Origin: Pictodentalium vernedei
Taxonomy: Eukaryota; Mollusca; Scaphopoda; Dentaliida; Dentaliidae
Assembly: GCA_031216915.1 (NCBI GenBank)
Contig: CM062289.1
Span: 245,459,187 to 245,523,186 of the forward strand
Direction of reading: 5' to 3'
Length of the DNA stretch: 64,000 bases
The position numbers and the translations under genes were made by a program. Each line of letters starts with the position of its first letter. Positions within the stretch are counted from its first letter, which is position 1. Shown here in pieces: positions 31,069-41,019 of the stretch. The notes under the pieces were generated by a model, which worked only from the letters and a program-made list of their open reading frames with translations, searched no databases and was not told the origin of the DNA.

Positions 31069-31190
31069 TTAACCCCTCGTGTGACATGAAAAGCTGTTGA
31101 CACTTATAAAATTTGAATGAGTAACTAAGAATTTTCATTATGAGCCTCAAAAACATAGCTTATGACCCCTTACTAGAATGAGCTTAACTT
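31069..31190. repeat. truncated TTAA mini-element
   Basis: It begins TTAACCCCTCGTGTGACATG and continues to 'ATGACCCCTTACTAGAATGA', i.e. one arm to the centre. The second arm is missing. Confidence 0.65.
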
Positions 31191-31367
31191 GCAAATTTTT
31201 TCTACAATTGAACTAAGAATTTAAACTAAGCATTAAGTTTTGTTAAACAATATTAAGTTGTTAAATTCGTAGTTGAATTATAGGAAAAACAATTTCTTGA
31301 AGTATTTTAACATTAATGTGCTGAGTGTTGAAACTGAGACCTCCAGTGACATTAGCCTATACATATA

Positions 31368-32327
31368 CTAGCGGAAAAAAGAAACTATGCATATGGAAAA
31401 TTTTCAGTATATTAATATCACCAGTAAATACTTCGGTACAGAACTCCTTGTGATGATCATGTGAACACCTTTTGGAAGTCATGATGGGTGAATACCTTTC
31501 TTGCAGGGATGGTTTCTCGTTTTTTGCAGGTTGAAAAACGTCATCAAGTGGCTCGTCGGGTCTGGTGCAATTGGCATATCCGCTTCACTCAGAGAGACTG
31601 GGCCCCGTATCCTATTCACAGATGAGTCAAGATTTCACTGGGACAGCAGAGATGGACATTCAAGAGTTTACCATCGCACGGAAGAACGATACCTTGACTG
31701 CTGTGTTATTCAGCGACGTCTGTTTGGGGGGGGGGGGGGGTAGTTTTATGGTGAGGATTGGCATCACCACTGATGGAAGAACACTCCTTGTGGTCATTGA
31801 CAGCAATCTGACCGGAATCTGCTACTGAGAGATGAGATCCTGCAGGCTCACGTTATCCCCTTCCTGCAACAACACGATGTCACCCTTCAGCACGATAACG
31901 CTAGACTTCACGTTGCTCATGTTGTGATGGACTTTTTGGCAACGGAAAATGTTGATGTGTTATCATGGCCAGCAGTTTCATCCAACTTCTCTCCCATTGA
32001 ACATGCCTGGGACGAATTGCAACATCGCATACGTAATCTTCCACAACAGCCCGTGACGGATGGGTTATCACGATCATTGATCCAGGTGTCAGGCATATAT
32101 CGATGCCGACAGTGGACATACCAGGTATTAACTCTGTGAACTTGATTCTCAGACACCATTTGTTTGTAACGTCATAACGACACCTTTGTTAATGGTGTGA
32201 CAATTTACCACTTGATCACATGTTGATTGGATTCTCATTAAACAGCCTGGAAACTCTTTGGTACTGTGTTCTTAACTTCCCGTTCCTTGGCACATTTTAC
32301 CGATGCACAGTTTCTTTTTTCCGCTTG
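31368..32327 (+). mobile_element. Tc1-type DNA transposon, shortened
   Basis: Terminal inverted repeats: left CTAGCGGAAAAAAGAAACTA; right, inverted, CAAGCGGAAAAAAGAAACTG. They are flanked by TA at 31366-31367 and 32328-32329, the Tc1/mariner target dinucleotide. At 960 bp it is shorter than autonomous Tc1 elements (usually above 1.2 kb), because the transposase N-terminus is missing. Confidence 0.85.
31500..32115 (+). pseudogene. Tc1-family transposase remnant (DD34E)
   Basis: Catalytic blocks in order: LFTDESRFHWDS (first Asp near 31621), LQHDNARLHVAHVVMDFL (second Asp codon 31894-31896) and SPIEHAWDEL (Glu codon 31999-32001). The spacing between the second Asp and Glu is 34 residues, giving the DD34E signature of Tc1. 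The GGG(S)VMV motif between them has become a G15 tract at 31726-31740, which shifts the frame; a further break follows near 31828. The N-terminal paired-like DNA-binding domain is not present. The enzyme would cut and paste the element at TA sites; this copy is dead. Confidence 0.88.
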
Positions 32328-32395
32328 TATGTTAATTTTTACTTTCGGAACATTCTCGATGAGCTTGCCATAATGAGGATCATAGAAAAATGTTC

Positions 32396-32434
32396 AAGGT
32401 CATATTTCTGCACAATGGCTAATCATGACCACAA
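32396..32434 (-). repeat. SINE 3'-tail fragment
   Basis: 'AAGGTCATATTTCTGCACAA' then TGGCTAATCATGACCAC, as at 7670-7712, without the rest of the SINE. Confidence 0.6.
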
Positions 32435-32439
32435 TAATG

Positions 32440-32590
32440 ATATAACATCAAGTCTATCCAAATGTTTATACCCATGTTGCTCATTTTAAAGGACTTCTAC
32501 CCCAGGCATTGGTTACAGGGTACTATTTTACCAGTAAAACAGAACTTGTTTGCCACTGTAAAGAAGAACAGCTTCTCTTCCCAGGATTCC
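32440..32590 (+). repeat. dispersed repeat R, copy
   Basis: Shares 'TTTATACCCATGTTGCTCAT', 'CCCAGGCATTGGTTACAG' and 'TTTTACCAGTAAAACAGAAC' with the copies near 57.8 and 58.2 kb. Confidence 0.7.
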
Positions 32591-32796
32591 CACAGGGAAA
32601 TTTTTATGAATAGCTGTGGCCAGATATACACATTTTGTGAGGTAAAAGCTTTAACACTGTACTACAGGGAGGAACCAAATTTGTCTGTTAATGGATATGC
32701 AGGCAGACAACTCACAAAAATGTTATTTTCTTTGTGAATATGTTGTTACAATTCATGCTTGGAACATGCTCATCAAATAGGATTATTTTTTTTTTC

Positions 32797-33055
32797 AATT
32801 GAGGTTTAACTCTTAACCTGCTGGGTATTTTAAAATTATTTTTCATCCAATCTAGTCATGGCTGCTCAAAAGCAGCCATGACTAGATTTGATGGAAACTT
32901 CATGAAAATCTGATTCAACAACAAATCACTGGTCAAAAAGTCAATACAATTTTCAGGGGATATTTTTATTAAATATTCTCAAATTTTACTTATTTTAGTG
33001 GCAGGAGATTTCCTGTCCTGGGCAGGAATATCTGCCAGCAACAAGCAAAGAGTAA
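32797..33055. repeat. foldback-family copy
   Basis: 'CTAGTCATGGCTGC' and its inverse 'GCAGCCATGACTAG' form a tight hairpin at 32853-32889. Flanking text 'TAACTCTTAACC' and 'CTGTCCTGGGCAGGAATATC' matches 27660-28090. Confidence 0.7.
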
Positions 33056-33059
33056 ATAA

Positions 33060-33325
33060 CACTTTTGACAGTCAGGGTAATCTTGTATCAGACAGTTGTA
33101 CAGATTAGATGAAGCCAAAGTACCTGAAGAGAACCACCAACCTGTAGTGAGCAAATGTCAGACTTAGAATTGGTTGAAGGCCACCATACTCCCAACTGGG
33201 TAATCAGGATTAAGTGCCTTGCCCAGGGACACAAGGCAGTTACAACTGGTTGGAAGTGGACTGTGTACCTTTGGATTTAAAGGTCAATGCTCTAACCACT
33301 GACCCACACTGCACCTGGGATGCCA
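33060..33325 (-). mobile_element. degraded tRNA-type SINE
   Basis: It contains 'GACAGTCAGGGTAATCTTGT', 'GAGAACCACCAA', 'AAGTGCCTTGCCCAGGGACA' and 'TCTAACCACTGACCCA'. The last two correspond to the SINE core and a tRNA-like head. More diverged than the copies at 58554 and 62602. No target duplication recognised. Confidence 0.6.
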
Positions 33326-33488
33326 ATTAAAACTTGGTAATATTTGTTACGCTAAAAAGTTTTGAAGAATATCTGAGTTATTTTCTAGAACAGGCAGTGT
33401 GTAGAATTTCATAATGCTGACTCCATTCTCGTGAAGGTTGAATGAAAATTCATGTAAATGATTGGCTGGTTCAAGAAATTTCAAACAT

Positions 33489-33585
33489 GGATAAATTTTT
33501 CATCAAATCTAATCATGGCTGCTTCACTGTAGCCATGACTAGATTTGGTGAAAAATATTTTGAAAATACTCCGTGGGTTAAGAGT
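33489..33585. repeat. foldback-family hairpin
   Basis: 'TTTTTCATCAAATCTAATCA' + 'TGGCTGC' and 'GTAGCCATGACTAGATTTGG' are inverted copies; the text then continues with 'GAAAATACTCCGTGGGTTAA' as in the 27.7-kb element. Confidence 0.7.
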
Positions 33586-33739
33586 TGATACATCATCAAG
33601 AGATGAGACTGATCACTAAAAACATTCCTGAGTTGATTGATGGAAACCAAATTCAACTGATTTATATACTGATTACAGACAAGGAAGCTTAATATCCCAA
33701 AACAATATTGTGGTACGTGTAGTTTTTGAAAAGTGGGCA

Positions 33740-34640
33740 TTTGAATTTTTTTCTATTTTTAGCTCCCAAAATGGTTACATTATGAACATCTACTCATCAT
33801 ACTGTTCATGTATACAGGATCTGGTCAAAATCCATTGAGACCTTTAGGATATGTGGTGTTATGGGCCACAACTCTTGAAAACATTATCTTCTGTTACTTT
33901 ATGCACATCCATCATTAATGTATACAAGATTTCATCAAAATCCACCAAGAACTCTAAAAGTGATGAAACGATGTAGGGCTAAATGACAGATGCCTTAACT
34001 CATGAAAATAAAAATTGTTAGAGTATGACCAAGTCAACTCATGCACATCTACCCATCATATTGTTAATGTATACAAAATTTGGTTAAAATCCACATATAA
34101 TTGAAGGAGCAGATGTGATAAGAAACATTTAAACAAAGTGTCAAGGACTGTTACATTTGACAAAATTGTCAGCCCAAAACCTAGTTAATTCTTGCATATC
34201 TACCCATCAAACTGTTAACCCTTTACCCAACATAACGGCCAAAACCGGCCAGCGCTAAAAATCGCCAATTAATTTTCATTATTTTTTCCATTTTTTGTCT
34301 CAAAAAGATAGGTTATGACCCCTCTTTGGAATGAGCTCACCGAGATCGTTCCAATGAGGGTTCATAACCTATGTTTTTGAGACAAAAAAAATGAAAAAAA
34401 TTAGTTATTTAAGAATTTGGTTTGCATGTGTTGTCTGCTTTTCGTGTTAGGTAAAGGGTTAATGCATGAAGTTTGTTAAAAAAAAAACATTGAGAACAGT
34501 AAGAGGATATATGCTGAAGAAGATTTAGCCTGTGTGTAGGGTGCATATCTCTTGAAAAACTTAGACTTTGAAAAAGTTGAACCATACACATATACCCATC
34601 AAAATATAATATGTACAAATTTTGTTCAAAATCTGTTTAG
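33740..34640. repeat. diverged tandem array interrupted by M5
   Basis: Units share 'CACATCTACCCATCATA', '(T)GTTAATGTATACAA' and 'TCAAAATCCA', period about 150-170 bp. The array is split at 34215-34462 by M5. Joining the flanks gives 'ATCAAACTGTTAATGCATGA', matching the intact unit at about 34051-34075. Confidence 0.7.
34215..34462. mobile_element. TTAA mini-element M5
   Basis: It begins TTAACCCTTTACCCAACATA and ends TTAGGTAAAGGGTTAA. The centre is 'GGAATGAGCTCACCGAGATC' followed by GTTCC. It is inserted at the TTAA of a tandem unit whose uninterrupted relative is present 150 bp upstream. Confidence 0.9.
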
Positions 34641-35187
34641 AATAATTGGTGAAGAAATAATTATAGGATTGTGGATAGACAGGTAGGCAGATGGATGGTA
34701 GACATGGTGATTCTTATTAGCCACACCACTGCTACCCTCAATTTTGTAAGTGTGTGTGTGTGTGGAGGCGACTGTTAAATCTTGAACACAAGGAATACAG
34801 GAACTCAGAAGCCACTAGAAATATCCATTTTCCTTCTGTTTTAACATTTCTTTACTCCTTAGAACAAAGCATCCCTCCCCAGGGGCAATGGTAATGAGTT
34901 TGCCGATACCCTGTACAAAAGAAAGAGACAAGGGAGCAGTGCAGAAGCCTCTAAAAGGTCCCGGTTACCTTTTATTTTCAGGCAATGGTACCAAGAAAGT
35001 GACTCAATGCACTGTTGAAATAACTCATTTTGATTTGAATGAGGAGGTGTTGCTGAAAATAGAAATATTATCTTGTCAAGTCATGGCTGCTTTAATAGGG
35101 GCTTGCCTTGACTGGAAATCATGCACATGTAAAGCCTGTGGTCTGGTGGGAATGTAGAGCATTTGTCAAGGCCCTTCATGGTTTAAG
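34641..35187. other. unassigned, with weak open frame
   Basis: An 89-codon plus-strand frame at 34888-35157 (start MVMSLPIPCTKERDKG) has four Cys near the C-terminus but no recognised family, and is not called a gene. A GT dinucleotide run lies near 34750-34765. Confidence 0.3.
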
Positions 35188-35462
35188 TTATGAAACTATT
35201 TTTTTAAAATACCCCCCATCCAAACCCACAGTTGGAAATTTTATGAGATTCCCTCCAACATTAACTTGATAGCGATTGCCCTAATAACTATTTGCAACAA
35301 CAATTACAAATATAATAATACATCCAATAATAAAGAACAAAACAAGAATACAAGCTTTTTTTTGATTTGATTTTCTATTTACCATTCCATAAGCTTGGAA
35401 AAAAACAAAACAAAACAAACTTTAAGCAGTCAGTAGAGCTCCATACAAGACTGAATCAGAAA
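35188..35462. repeat. duplicated segment, copy 1
   Basis: About 270 bp, co-linear with 36800-37070 ('AGTTGGAAATTTTAT', 'CAAGCTTTTTTTTGA', 'CCATTCCATAAGC'). It ends in the target duplication of the hAT-like element; copy 2 preserves the uninterrupted site. Confidence 0.75.
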
Positions 35463-36025
35463 TAGGGCTGCATGATATTCTAAACTGAATACTGGTATCA
35501 GTATTAAAAAAAAATACTGCAGTATACCAGTACAACGAAAATTTGTTCAGATATCTGAACATACCACAATCGGGACTTGAGCCATCACAGCGAAACGATT
35601 TAGCATACCTTGATGATGTTCAAATAACCCTTTACCCAACACAGATGATATCAATATTTTAAATATTAGTTTATCAAATTTTTCCAAACATTTCAACAAA
35701 AAATGTCATGTGACCCCTAACTGGAACGAGTTCATCAAGCTCGTTCCAATGAGGGGATCACATGATATGGTTTTGTTAAAAAAAATTTTAACTATTTTTT
35801 CAACTGCTGAATTTGTATATTTCGTGGCCGATTTGTTGGGTAAAAGGAAAATATTATTCATTCGGGACTACAGTTAAAATATATATCTTCAAAACATCTT
35901 GAAAATTAAATTGTGGGTAAATAAATAATGACGATAAACCGATATTTTTGTAATTACACCAGTATTCAATTGATACTAGTTTGAATACTGTATGTATCAG
36001 TTTATCGATATACCGTGCAGCCCTA
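35463..36025. mobile_element. hAT-like non-autonomous element with 8-bp target duplication
   Basis: Ends are TAGGGCTGCATGATAT and ATACCGTGCAGCCCTA (inverted). ATCAGAAA lies on both sides, at 35455-35462 and 36026-36033. An 8-bp duplication is the hAT hallmark. 563 bp, non-coding. It carries a second-type mini-element inside (35627-35853). An empty site is visible in the duplicated segment near 37050-37062 ('AATAAGAAATGG'). Confidence 0.85.
35627..35853. repeat. second-type mini-element nested in hAT-like element
   Basis: 'ATAACCCTTTACCCAACACA' to 'TTTGTTGGGTAAAAGG'. Central palindrome around GGAACGAGTTCATCAAGCTC. It occupies the same place as 29405-29634 in the other hAT-like copy. Confidence 0.75.
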
Positions 36026-36493
36026 ATCAGAAATGGTCAGTTTTACAGTTTTGCATTTCCGTTTTATGTTTTTCAAAAAGTGAAAAAAAAAGAACTGACA
36101 TGCACAATAAATACAGAGCTGTTCATTTATTTCAATTTTCCATCACATAAGATCATAACATATTTTTATCATGTGCATTCTGAATGTGAAATGCAAGCTC
36201 TCAGGCCACCAGTATCATACTGTAATGAATCTGATGCTGTTACAGATGGAACCAGTCTAGATTTTACATAATCTTTCTTTAGATTCACTCATCTGAAATA
36301 TTTGAGTTGATTGAAAGAATGAACATGGTTTGCTTTTCTGACCACCTGCTATATTCCAGGCAAAAGAATCGAAAAATTACCATTAACATTCATTTTCTTT
36401 GAATCAATGGAAGAAATTTGCTCAATTAAGTCTTGATTTGACTCAATTTTCAATGACATTACCTTTGGGAATGAAGACTCACCAAGAAGTGAT

Positions 36494-36736
36494 TTAACCC
36501 TTTACCCAACGTAACGGCCAAAACCGGCCAGCGCTATTCTCAAAAATCGCCAATTAATTTTCATTATTTTTTGTCTCAAAAACATAGGTTATGACCCCTC
36601 GTTGGAACGAGCTCGTCGAGCTCGTTCCAACGAGAGGTCATAACCGATGTTTTTGAGACAAAAAATGAACAAAATTAATTATTCAAGATTTTTTTTTACA
36701 AGTGTTGTCTCCTTTTCATGTTAGGTAAAGGGTTAA
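36494..36736. mobile_element. TTAA mini-element M6, best-preserved copy
   Basis: It begins TTAACCCTTTACCCAACGTA and ends GTTAGGTAAAGGGTTAA. The centre is a 60-nt near-perfect palindrome at about 36587-36646 around GGAACGAGCTCGTCGAGCTC. Outer arms share only the terminal 20 or so bases; the inner arms ('TTTTTGTCTCAAAAACATAG') are inverted copies. No coding capacity. Confidence 0.92.
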
Positions 36737-36799
36737 TGAACTGTTGAAATAATGGACAGAGAGACAAAAAGGAAGCCACTAAAGAGCCCCATTTTCTTT

Positions 36800-37070
36800 T
36801 TCTAAATCTTTTCTTACCTATCCAAATCCCCAGTTGGAAATTTTATAAACTTTACTCCATCATTCACGTGACCAAGGTGATTGCCTTAATAACTAGATGA
36901 AAAATACTATTATTATTATAATAAACGCCATAATAATAAAGAAACACAGAAGAGCACAAGCTTTTTTTTGACTTGCTGTTCTATTTCCCATTCCATAAGC
37001 CTGGAAAAAACAAAAAAAGAAACAAAACTTTAAGCAATCAGTCCATATAAGACTCCAATAAGAAATGGTT
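36800..37070. repeat. duplicated segment, copy 2 (empty hAT site)
   Basis: Co-linear with 35188-35462. At its end it reads 'CCAATAAGAAATGG' without the hAT-like insertion. Confidence 0.7.
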
Positions 37071-37575
37071 TGGTTTTTGGTTTTTCACATTAGGCCCCAC
37101 AAAGTAGATCTTCTGTTTCTCAGGCCACTTTTGGTAAAATTGCATGTTGGCGGGCGGATTTTTATTTTTGTAATTATTTCTTTGCCATCAAAAGTCAGAA
37201 GTCCATGTCTTGGTTTGTTTTAATGTTTTAGGCCTCATCATGTTTAGAATATCATGGGTGGTGGTGTATTTCATCCCTTGAGTACAAGAAGCTTCACAAT
37301 GCTAAAGCATTGCAAAGCCTTTTTGCACTAAAGGGACAAATTTATCAATTTTATTAACTTGGGTAAAATATCAGACAAAAACAATTCAATTTTTATTTTT
37401 TTGAGTTTGCATTGGTTATGAAAAGAGAGCATGCGGCAGCCAAAAGGACCATGCGGTTGGGCCTGAGAAACAGATTTTTAATTTTATAGGCAATATTTTT
37501 TTCTTCGTTTTTTAATTAAAAACAAGATGTGTCAGAATGACCCGTATGCCCCCGCATCGTAGCAGGATTAAGCAT
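37071..37575. other. unassigned sequence
   Basis: No repeat or gene recognised. Confidence 0.4.
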
Positions 37576-37663
37576 TGCTTTACACACCTGTAGGTGCCTA
37601 TGAGAAAGCTACATACGAGAAATCAGCCAATTATCTTAACGTGCAAAGAAAAATGTCTGGAAA
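37576..37663 (+). repeat. 166-bp host repeat Q, first part of unit 1
   Basis: From 37620 it reads AAATCAGCCAATTATC ... TGTCTGGAAAC and stops at A2 (37664). The matching stretch at 50718-50761 stops at the same position against A3. The continuation of this unit is 44446-44567. Confidence 0.7.
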
Positions 37664-37882
37664 CTTAAAAAATTTATAGTAATTTATATATTTTTTATAC
37701 TTACCAATGACCCAGACATAGCTGGTGCTAACTCTTAAAAATATAGGGCCAAACACAAATTTTGCCCCCCAATCCCCAAAATTTGCATCTAAAACCAAAG
37801 AAAACATGTCCTGAATGGCCCTCCATACTTCACCTCTACTGCGCATGCGCAGTGTCAAGGAATTGGCGCCATTAATCATTCT
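37664..37882 (-). repeat. A2 right inverted terminal repeat
   Basis: Outer end CTTAAAAAATTTATAG on the plus strand. It contains TGCGCATGCGCA at 37840-37851. It lacks about 9 bases ('CGTCCCGAA') present in other arms near 37860. Confidence 0.85.
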
Positions 37883-37957
37883 TACCAACAGTGCCTTGTA
37901 AGCACTATGTCCTCAGCGGGGAGGTATGAGTTCCCAACTCCTGGGAGGGCCATCCCC

Positions 37958-38045
37958 GTCTGGGTCATTGGTAAGTATAAAAAATATATAAATTACTATA
38001 AATTTTTTAAGATTTTTATACTGTACCAATGACCCAGACATAGCT
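37958..38045 (-). repeat. A2 internal complementary region
   Basis: Plus strand: GTCTGGGTCATTGGTAAGTA ... TTTTTTAAG|ATTTTTATACTG ... CAGACATAGCT, i.e. right-end complement joined to left end. The junction base G matches the outer CTTAAAAAA end of this copy, whereas A1 has C at both places. Confidence 0.8.
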
Positions 38046-38520
38046 GAATAGTAAAAAGGCTGGAGGGCCCAGGACATAGAGGAAAATCCAATAAGCTCAA
38101 CTATATAAAATAGAGTCATCTCCTGGAGGAGAAAAGGAGAAATAGGCTTCACGTGTATCTTTCTTATTTATGACAAATTAGAAAGACACAATACCTTCTA
38201 TAATTGAGCATCATAACATCCATGTTCTCTATTAATATCCAGTATAATTCTTATACTAATTATTTTTAAAGTAAGCCAATAAATAAAGTTAGTCCAAAGA
38301 ATTGAGACTCTTTATACTCTTTTAAAAGTGTCCGAGGATAGTATAATAACATCCGTTTGACACATGACATATTCAAATGCTATACTTTAAAACTATGACA
38401 TGAATGAATTTAAAAACATAACTTTCACTTAAGAAACCATCCCAGTAACAGCTCAGAATTACTAACTCCGGAGGAGGTATCCCCTTGTTTTCATAATAAA
38501 ACAGGTGACCCAAGGGAACA

Positions 38521-38531
38521 CCCCCCCCCCC
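38521..38531. repeat. C11 homopolymer
   Basis: Homologous to G21 in A1 and C14 in A3. Confidence 0.9.
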
Positions 38532-38779
38532 TTTCTTGCCCTGGGTCAAATAGCCCAGAGCGAAGAGGGCAGCAGGACGGAGTCACTGCCGGAACATAAA
38601 GCCTACATAGCTATAGTTGCAATTGTTAAGTGATCGACTTTCTGAGCAGCTGATAATGGACCTAAATAATGCAGGTCTCCAAAAATGGATACAATATTTC
38701 TGTGATAAAAATTCGTGAATGTGGATGGCTGAGACCAATATGCAGCCTACTTAATCTATAATAGCAAAACTATACGTCA

Positions 38780-39890
38780 GCCCAAGATGTAGAAGAGCTC
38801 TTACTTCATGAGCCGAAATCTTAAGCACAGACTGCTGAGTTAAGGATAGATTATCCTAAGCAGTACCGATAGTTAACTGAATGCATTAAGTAATAGAATG
38901 GACCGTAATGACCTTTCTATTAGGCATCAGAGCCAGAAGAAGCTTTACATCCTACTGATAAACTGAGATCTGTTAATAAATACATAAAGGTCTATCCGGA
39001 CAGAGTAAAGGCCTATGCCCGCTCGAAGACGGAAGGACCTTAAAAACAATAGGTTCCGGTTATCATTAGGAGCCTGATTCTTAACCAAAAATACAACATT
39101 AGTAGTAAAGGTAATAGAGTTCCCGATACTACGAAAGTGAGAATCGTCCACCGATAGTGCATGAAACTCACTGATTCTTCAGCAGAAGAGAAGACTAAGA
39201 GAATCGCTGCCTTAAAAGGCCAGAATTTGAAACTGCTGTCTCAAGGGGTTCCAATGGTTACTTTAATTAATAAGAACCCAAGCTAAATTCCGAATAGGAA
39301 TTAATCTAATGATTCTAGGTCTCTTATCGAAAAGTTTCAAACTAACTTAGATAAAGAGACATTAGGCTCCATTGTAAACTATCATGGTGTGCATAGGTAT
39401 CAGATAACATAGACCTATAACCTTTAAAAGTAACTGGCTGCAGATGATCTCGTTAAACAAGTATACTAGAAAGTTTGCAATGTCTGATATGGAGGGATCA
39501 AAAATATCAACATAAAGATCCCTACACCAACGACGGAAGACCCTCCACTTTAGCCGCATAGTATAGCGAAGAGGAGGTCCTTCTACAGTTAGGAATCGCG
39601 TCCACTGCTCGTCCTGTACAATGCTTGCCATGCAAGAAGGACCGCACTACGGAATACGTGAAGGTTGAGACCTTGCGGGTTGTGATAGAGTTGACACGAT
39701 TTCCCCAGCAAAAAACAGATCCTCTCGTGGAGGAAGTTTCCGCGGTAAGTCCCACAGTAGACATCTAAGTAAATTTATCCACCGTCTCTGTGGAGACAGA
39801 GATGCTACCAACAGAATTGTATTGTGAATGAATAATCCTAGCAATACTTGCTGAATCAACAGTGCTGGAGGATACGCATATCCTATCATC
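38780..39890 (-). pseudogene. A2 tyrosine recombinase remnant
   Basis: Minus strand, from 39890: MIGYAYPPALLIQQVLLG at the RNase H junction, then FLTVEGPPLRYTMRLKW and VFRRWCRDLYVDIF, DPSISDIANFLVYLFNE (the core-binding domain; compare B's AAKWKVFCRWC and PSITQIAEFLVYL). The HxxR motif AHEVRAL is at about 38793-38813. Frames change at about 39640 and 39360. The catalytic Tyr is not clearly readable. The enzyme would integrate the circular DNA intermediate. Confidence 0.75.
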
Positions 39891-39999
39891 GCGTCCTACT
39901 AGATCGATAGAGCGTTAACTACCTATGCTCAGGGATCCGGACACGGCGACACATACGTCTACAATTGATTGGAGAGTTGTGTCGCAAATAAATTTATCA

Positions 40000-40550
40000 C
40001 TGAGCGCTCCCATTGATAGCAAATCTGATTGAATACTTGTTTGTTGATAGTCCATTCCGACGGCAACAAACGACCCTTACGTGAAAGGGAGTCTGCTAAT
40101 ACGATCCGACGACCGAGAATATGACGAACCGAAACAGAACTTGGTGTTCTATAACAAACAGAAGGATTCTTTCCGTTAAAATCAATAACGGAACCGAATG
40201 AGTGCCTCCCTGGTTCCGGATATACGCAACTACTGTCGTATTATCGGACAGGATTGAACATGCGTTTCTGAATAAAATTCATCCAATGACGTAGTGCAAG
40301 CCAACATAATATTCTTCCTTGGAAGTTAAGAGCTTGCCTAAAAACTGCGGAACCCAAAGATCCTGGCACTTCGAATCCGTTGGGATCAAAATTGTGTCCC
40401 AACCTGTTTGACTGGCATCCGTCATAATCGAAAAACTCGGATCCGGCAACTACAGTGGAACTCTCTGAGTCAACCACCGAATGTTTGCCCACGTCTGAAT
40501 CTCTTGTTACACTTGATAGACAAGAGAACGTGTATATCGAGCAATTCAAG
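40000..40550 (-). pseudogene. A2 RNase H remnant
   Basis: A minus-strand frame shows IMTDASQTGWD near 40395-40425, the first catalytic block of DIRS RNase H. It is followed by a segment reading KCQDLWVPQF and further on by VRHILGR text at about 40110. A reverse-transcriptase palm (YxDD) is absent upstream: the sequence before TDAS passes within about 110 codons into gag text. Confidence 0.75.
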
Positions 40551-40734
40551 ATTGCGGAAAGGTTGCCGTCAAAGAGAAGCTTCTCGAGACCGAAGCGACT
40601 CTGAGAGAGTTCTTCACCTTACTATCCATGCGCGTGGATGTAGCTAGGGCTGCGTCACGTCTAACCAACTCCAGGTTGCCACTGAAGGGCGGAGTTATAC
40701 GTGGAAAAACTACTGCCCCTGAAAGAAATCTCAT
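40546..40734 (-). pseudogene. A2 gag C-terminal fragment fused to RNase H region
   Basis: The minus-strand frame contains LVRRDAALATSTRMDSKV then LFDGN-type text in the neighbouring frame. RRDAAL is found at the end of DIRS gag-like proteins (element B has LRDAVLDTSRSLP). Here it is followed directly by the RNase H connection, showing where RT was lost. The same fusion exists at 53652-53847 (A3) and about 11880-11990 (A1, with 48 further bases missing). Confidence 0.65.
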
Positions 40735-41019
40735 TGAGGATTATATCCTGGAATTCTTTCTCTTGAAGACGTAATGATAAACGTCTCAGTAAGGTGGTGT
40801 ACATATGATAAAGCGTCTAAGTTAAGTCTATTATACATCATTGTCGTTTCCAACATCGTGGTTGGAATTGACATAGACGGCGAAAAAGATAATTTGCAGT
40901 CTTCAGTCTCGCCATCTTAGACGCAAAGGAACTCTCGGTAAGCCCAGTTCTGCCAATAAACAATTATTTCCTAGAATTCACGAAAGGCAGAATAGAGCAT
41001 TGCGGACAAGAAACTAGAC

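Noticed and set aside
31368-32327. bacterial insertion sequence
   Set aside because: TA target, short terminal repeats and DD34E spacing with SPIEHAWDEL are those of eukaryotic Tc1 elements.
34888-35157. 89-codon frame with Cys cluster as a zinc-binding protein
   Set aside because: Spacing of the Cys residues does not fit a zinc finger I know, and there is no exon context.
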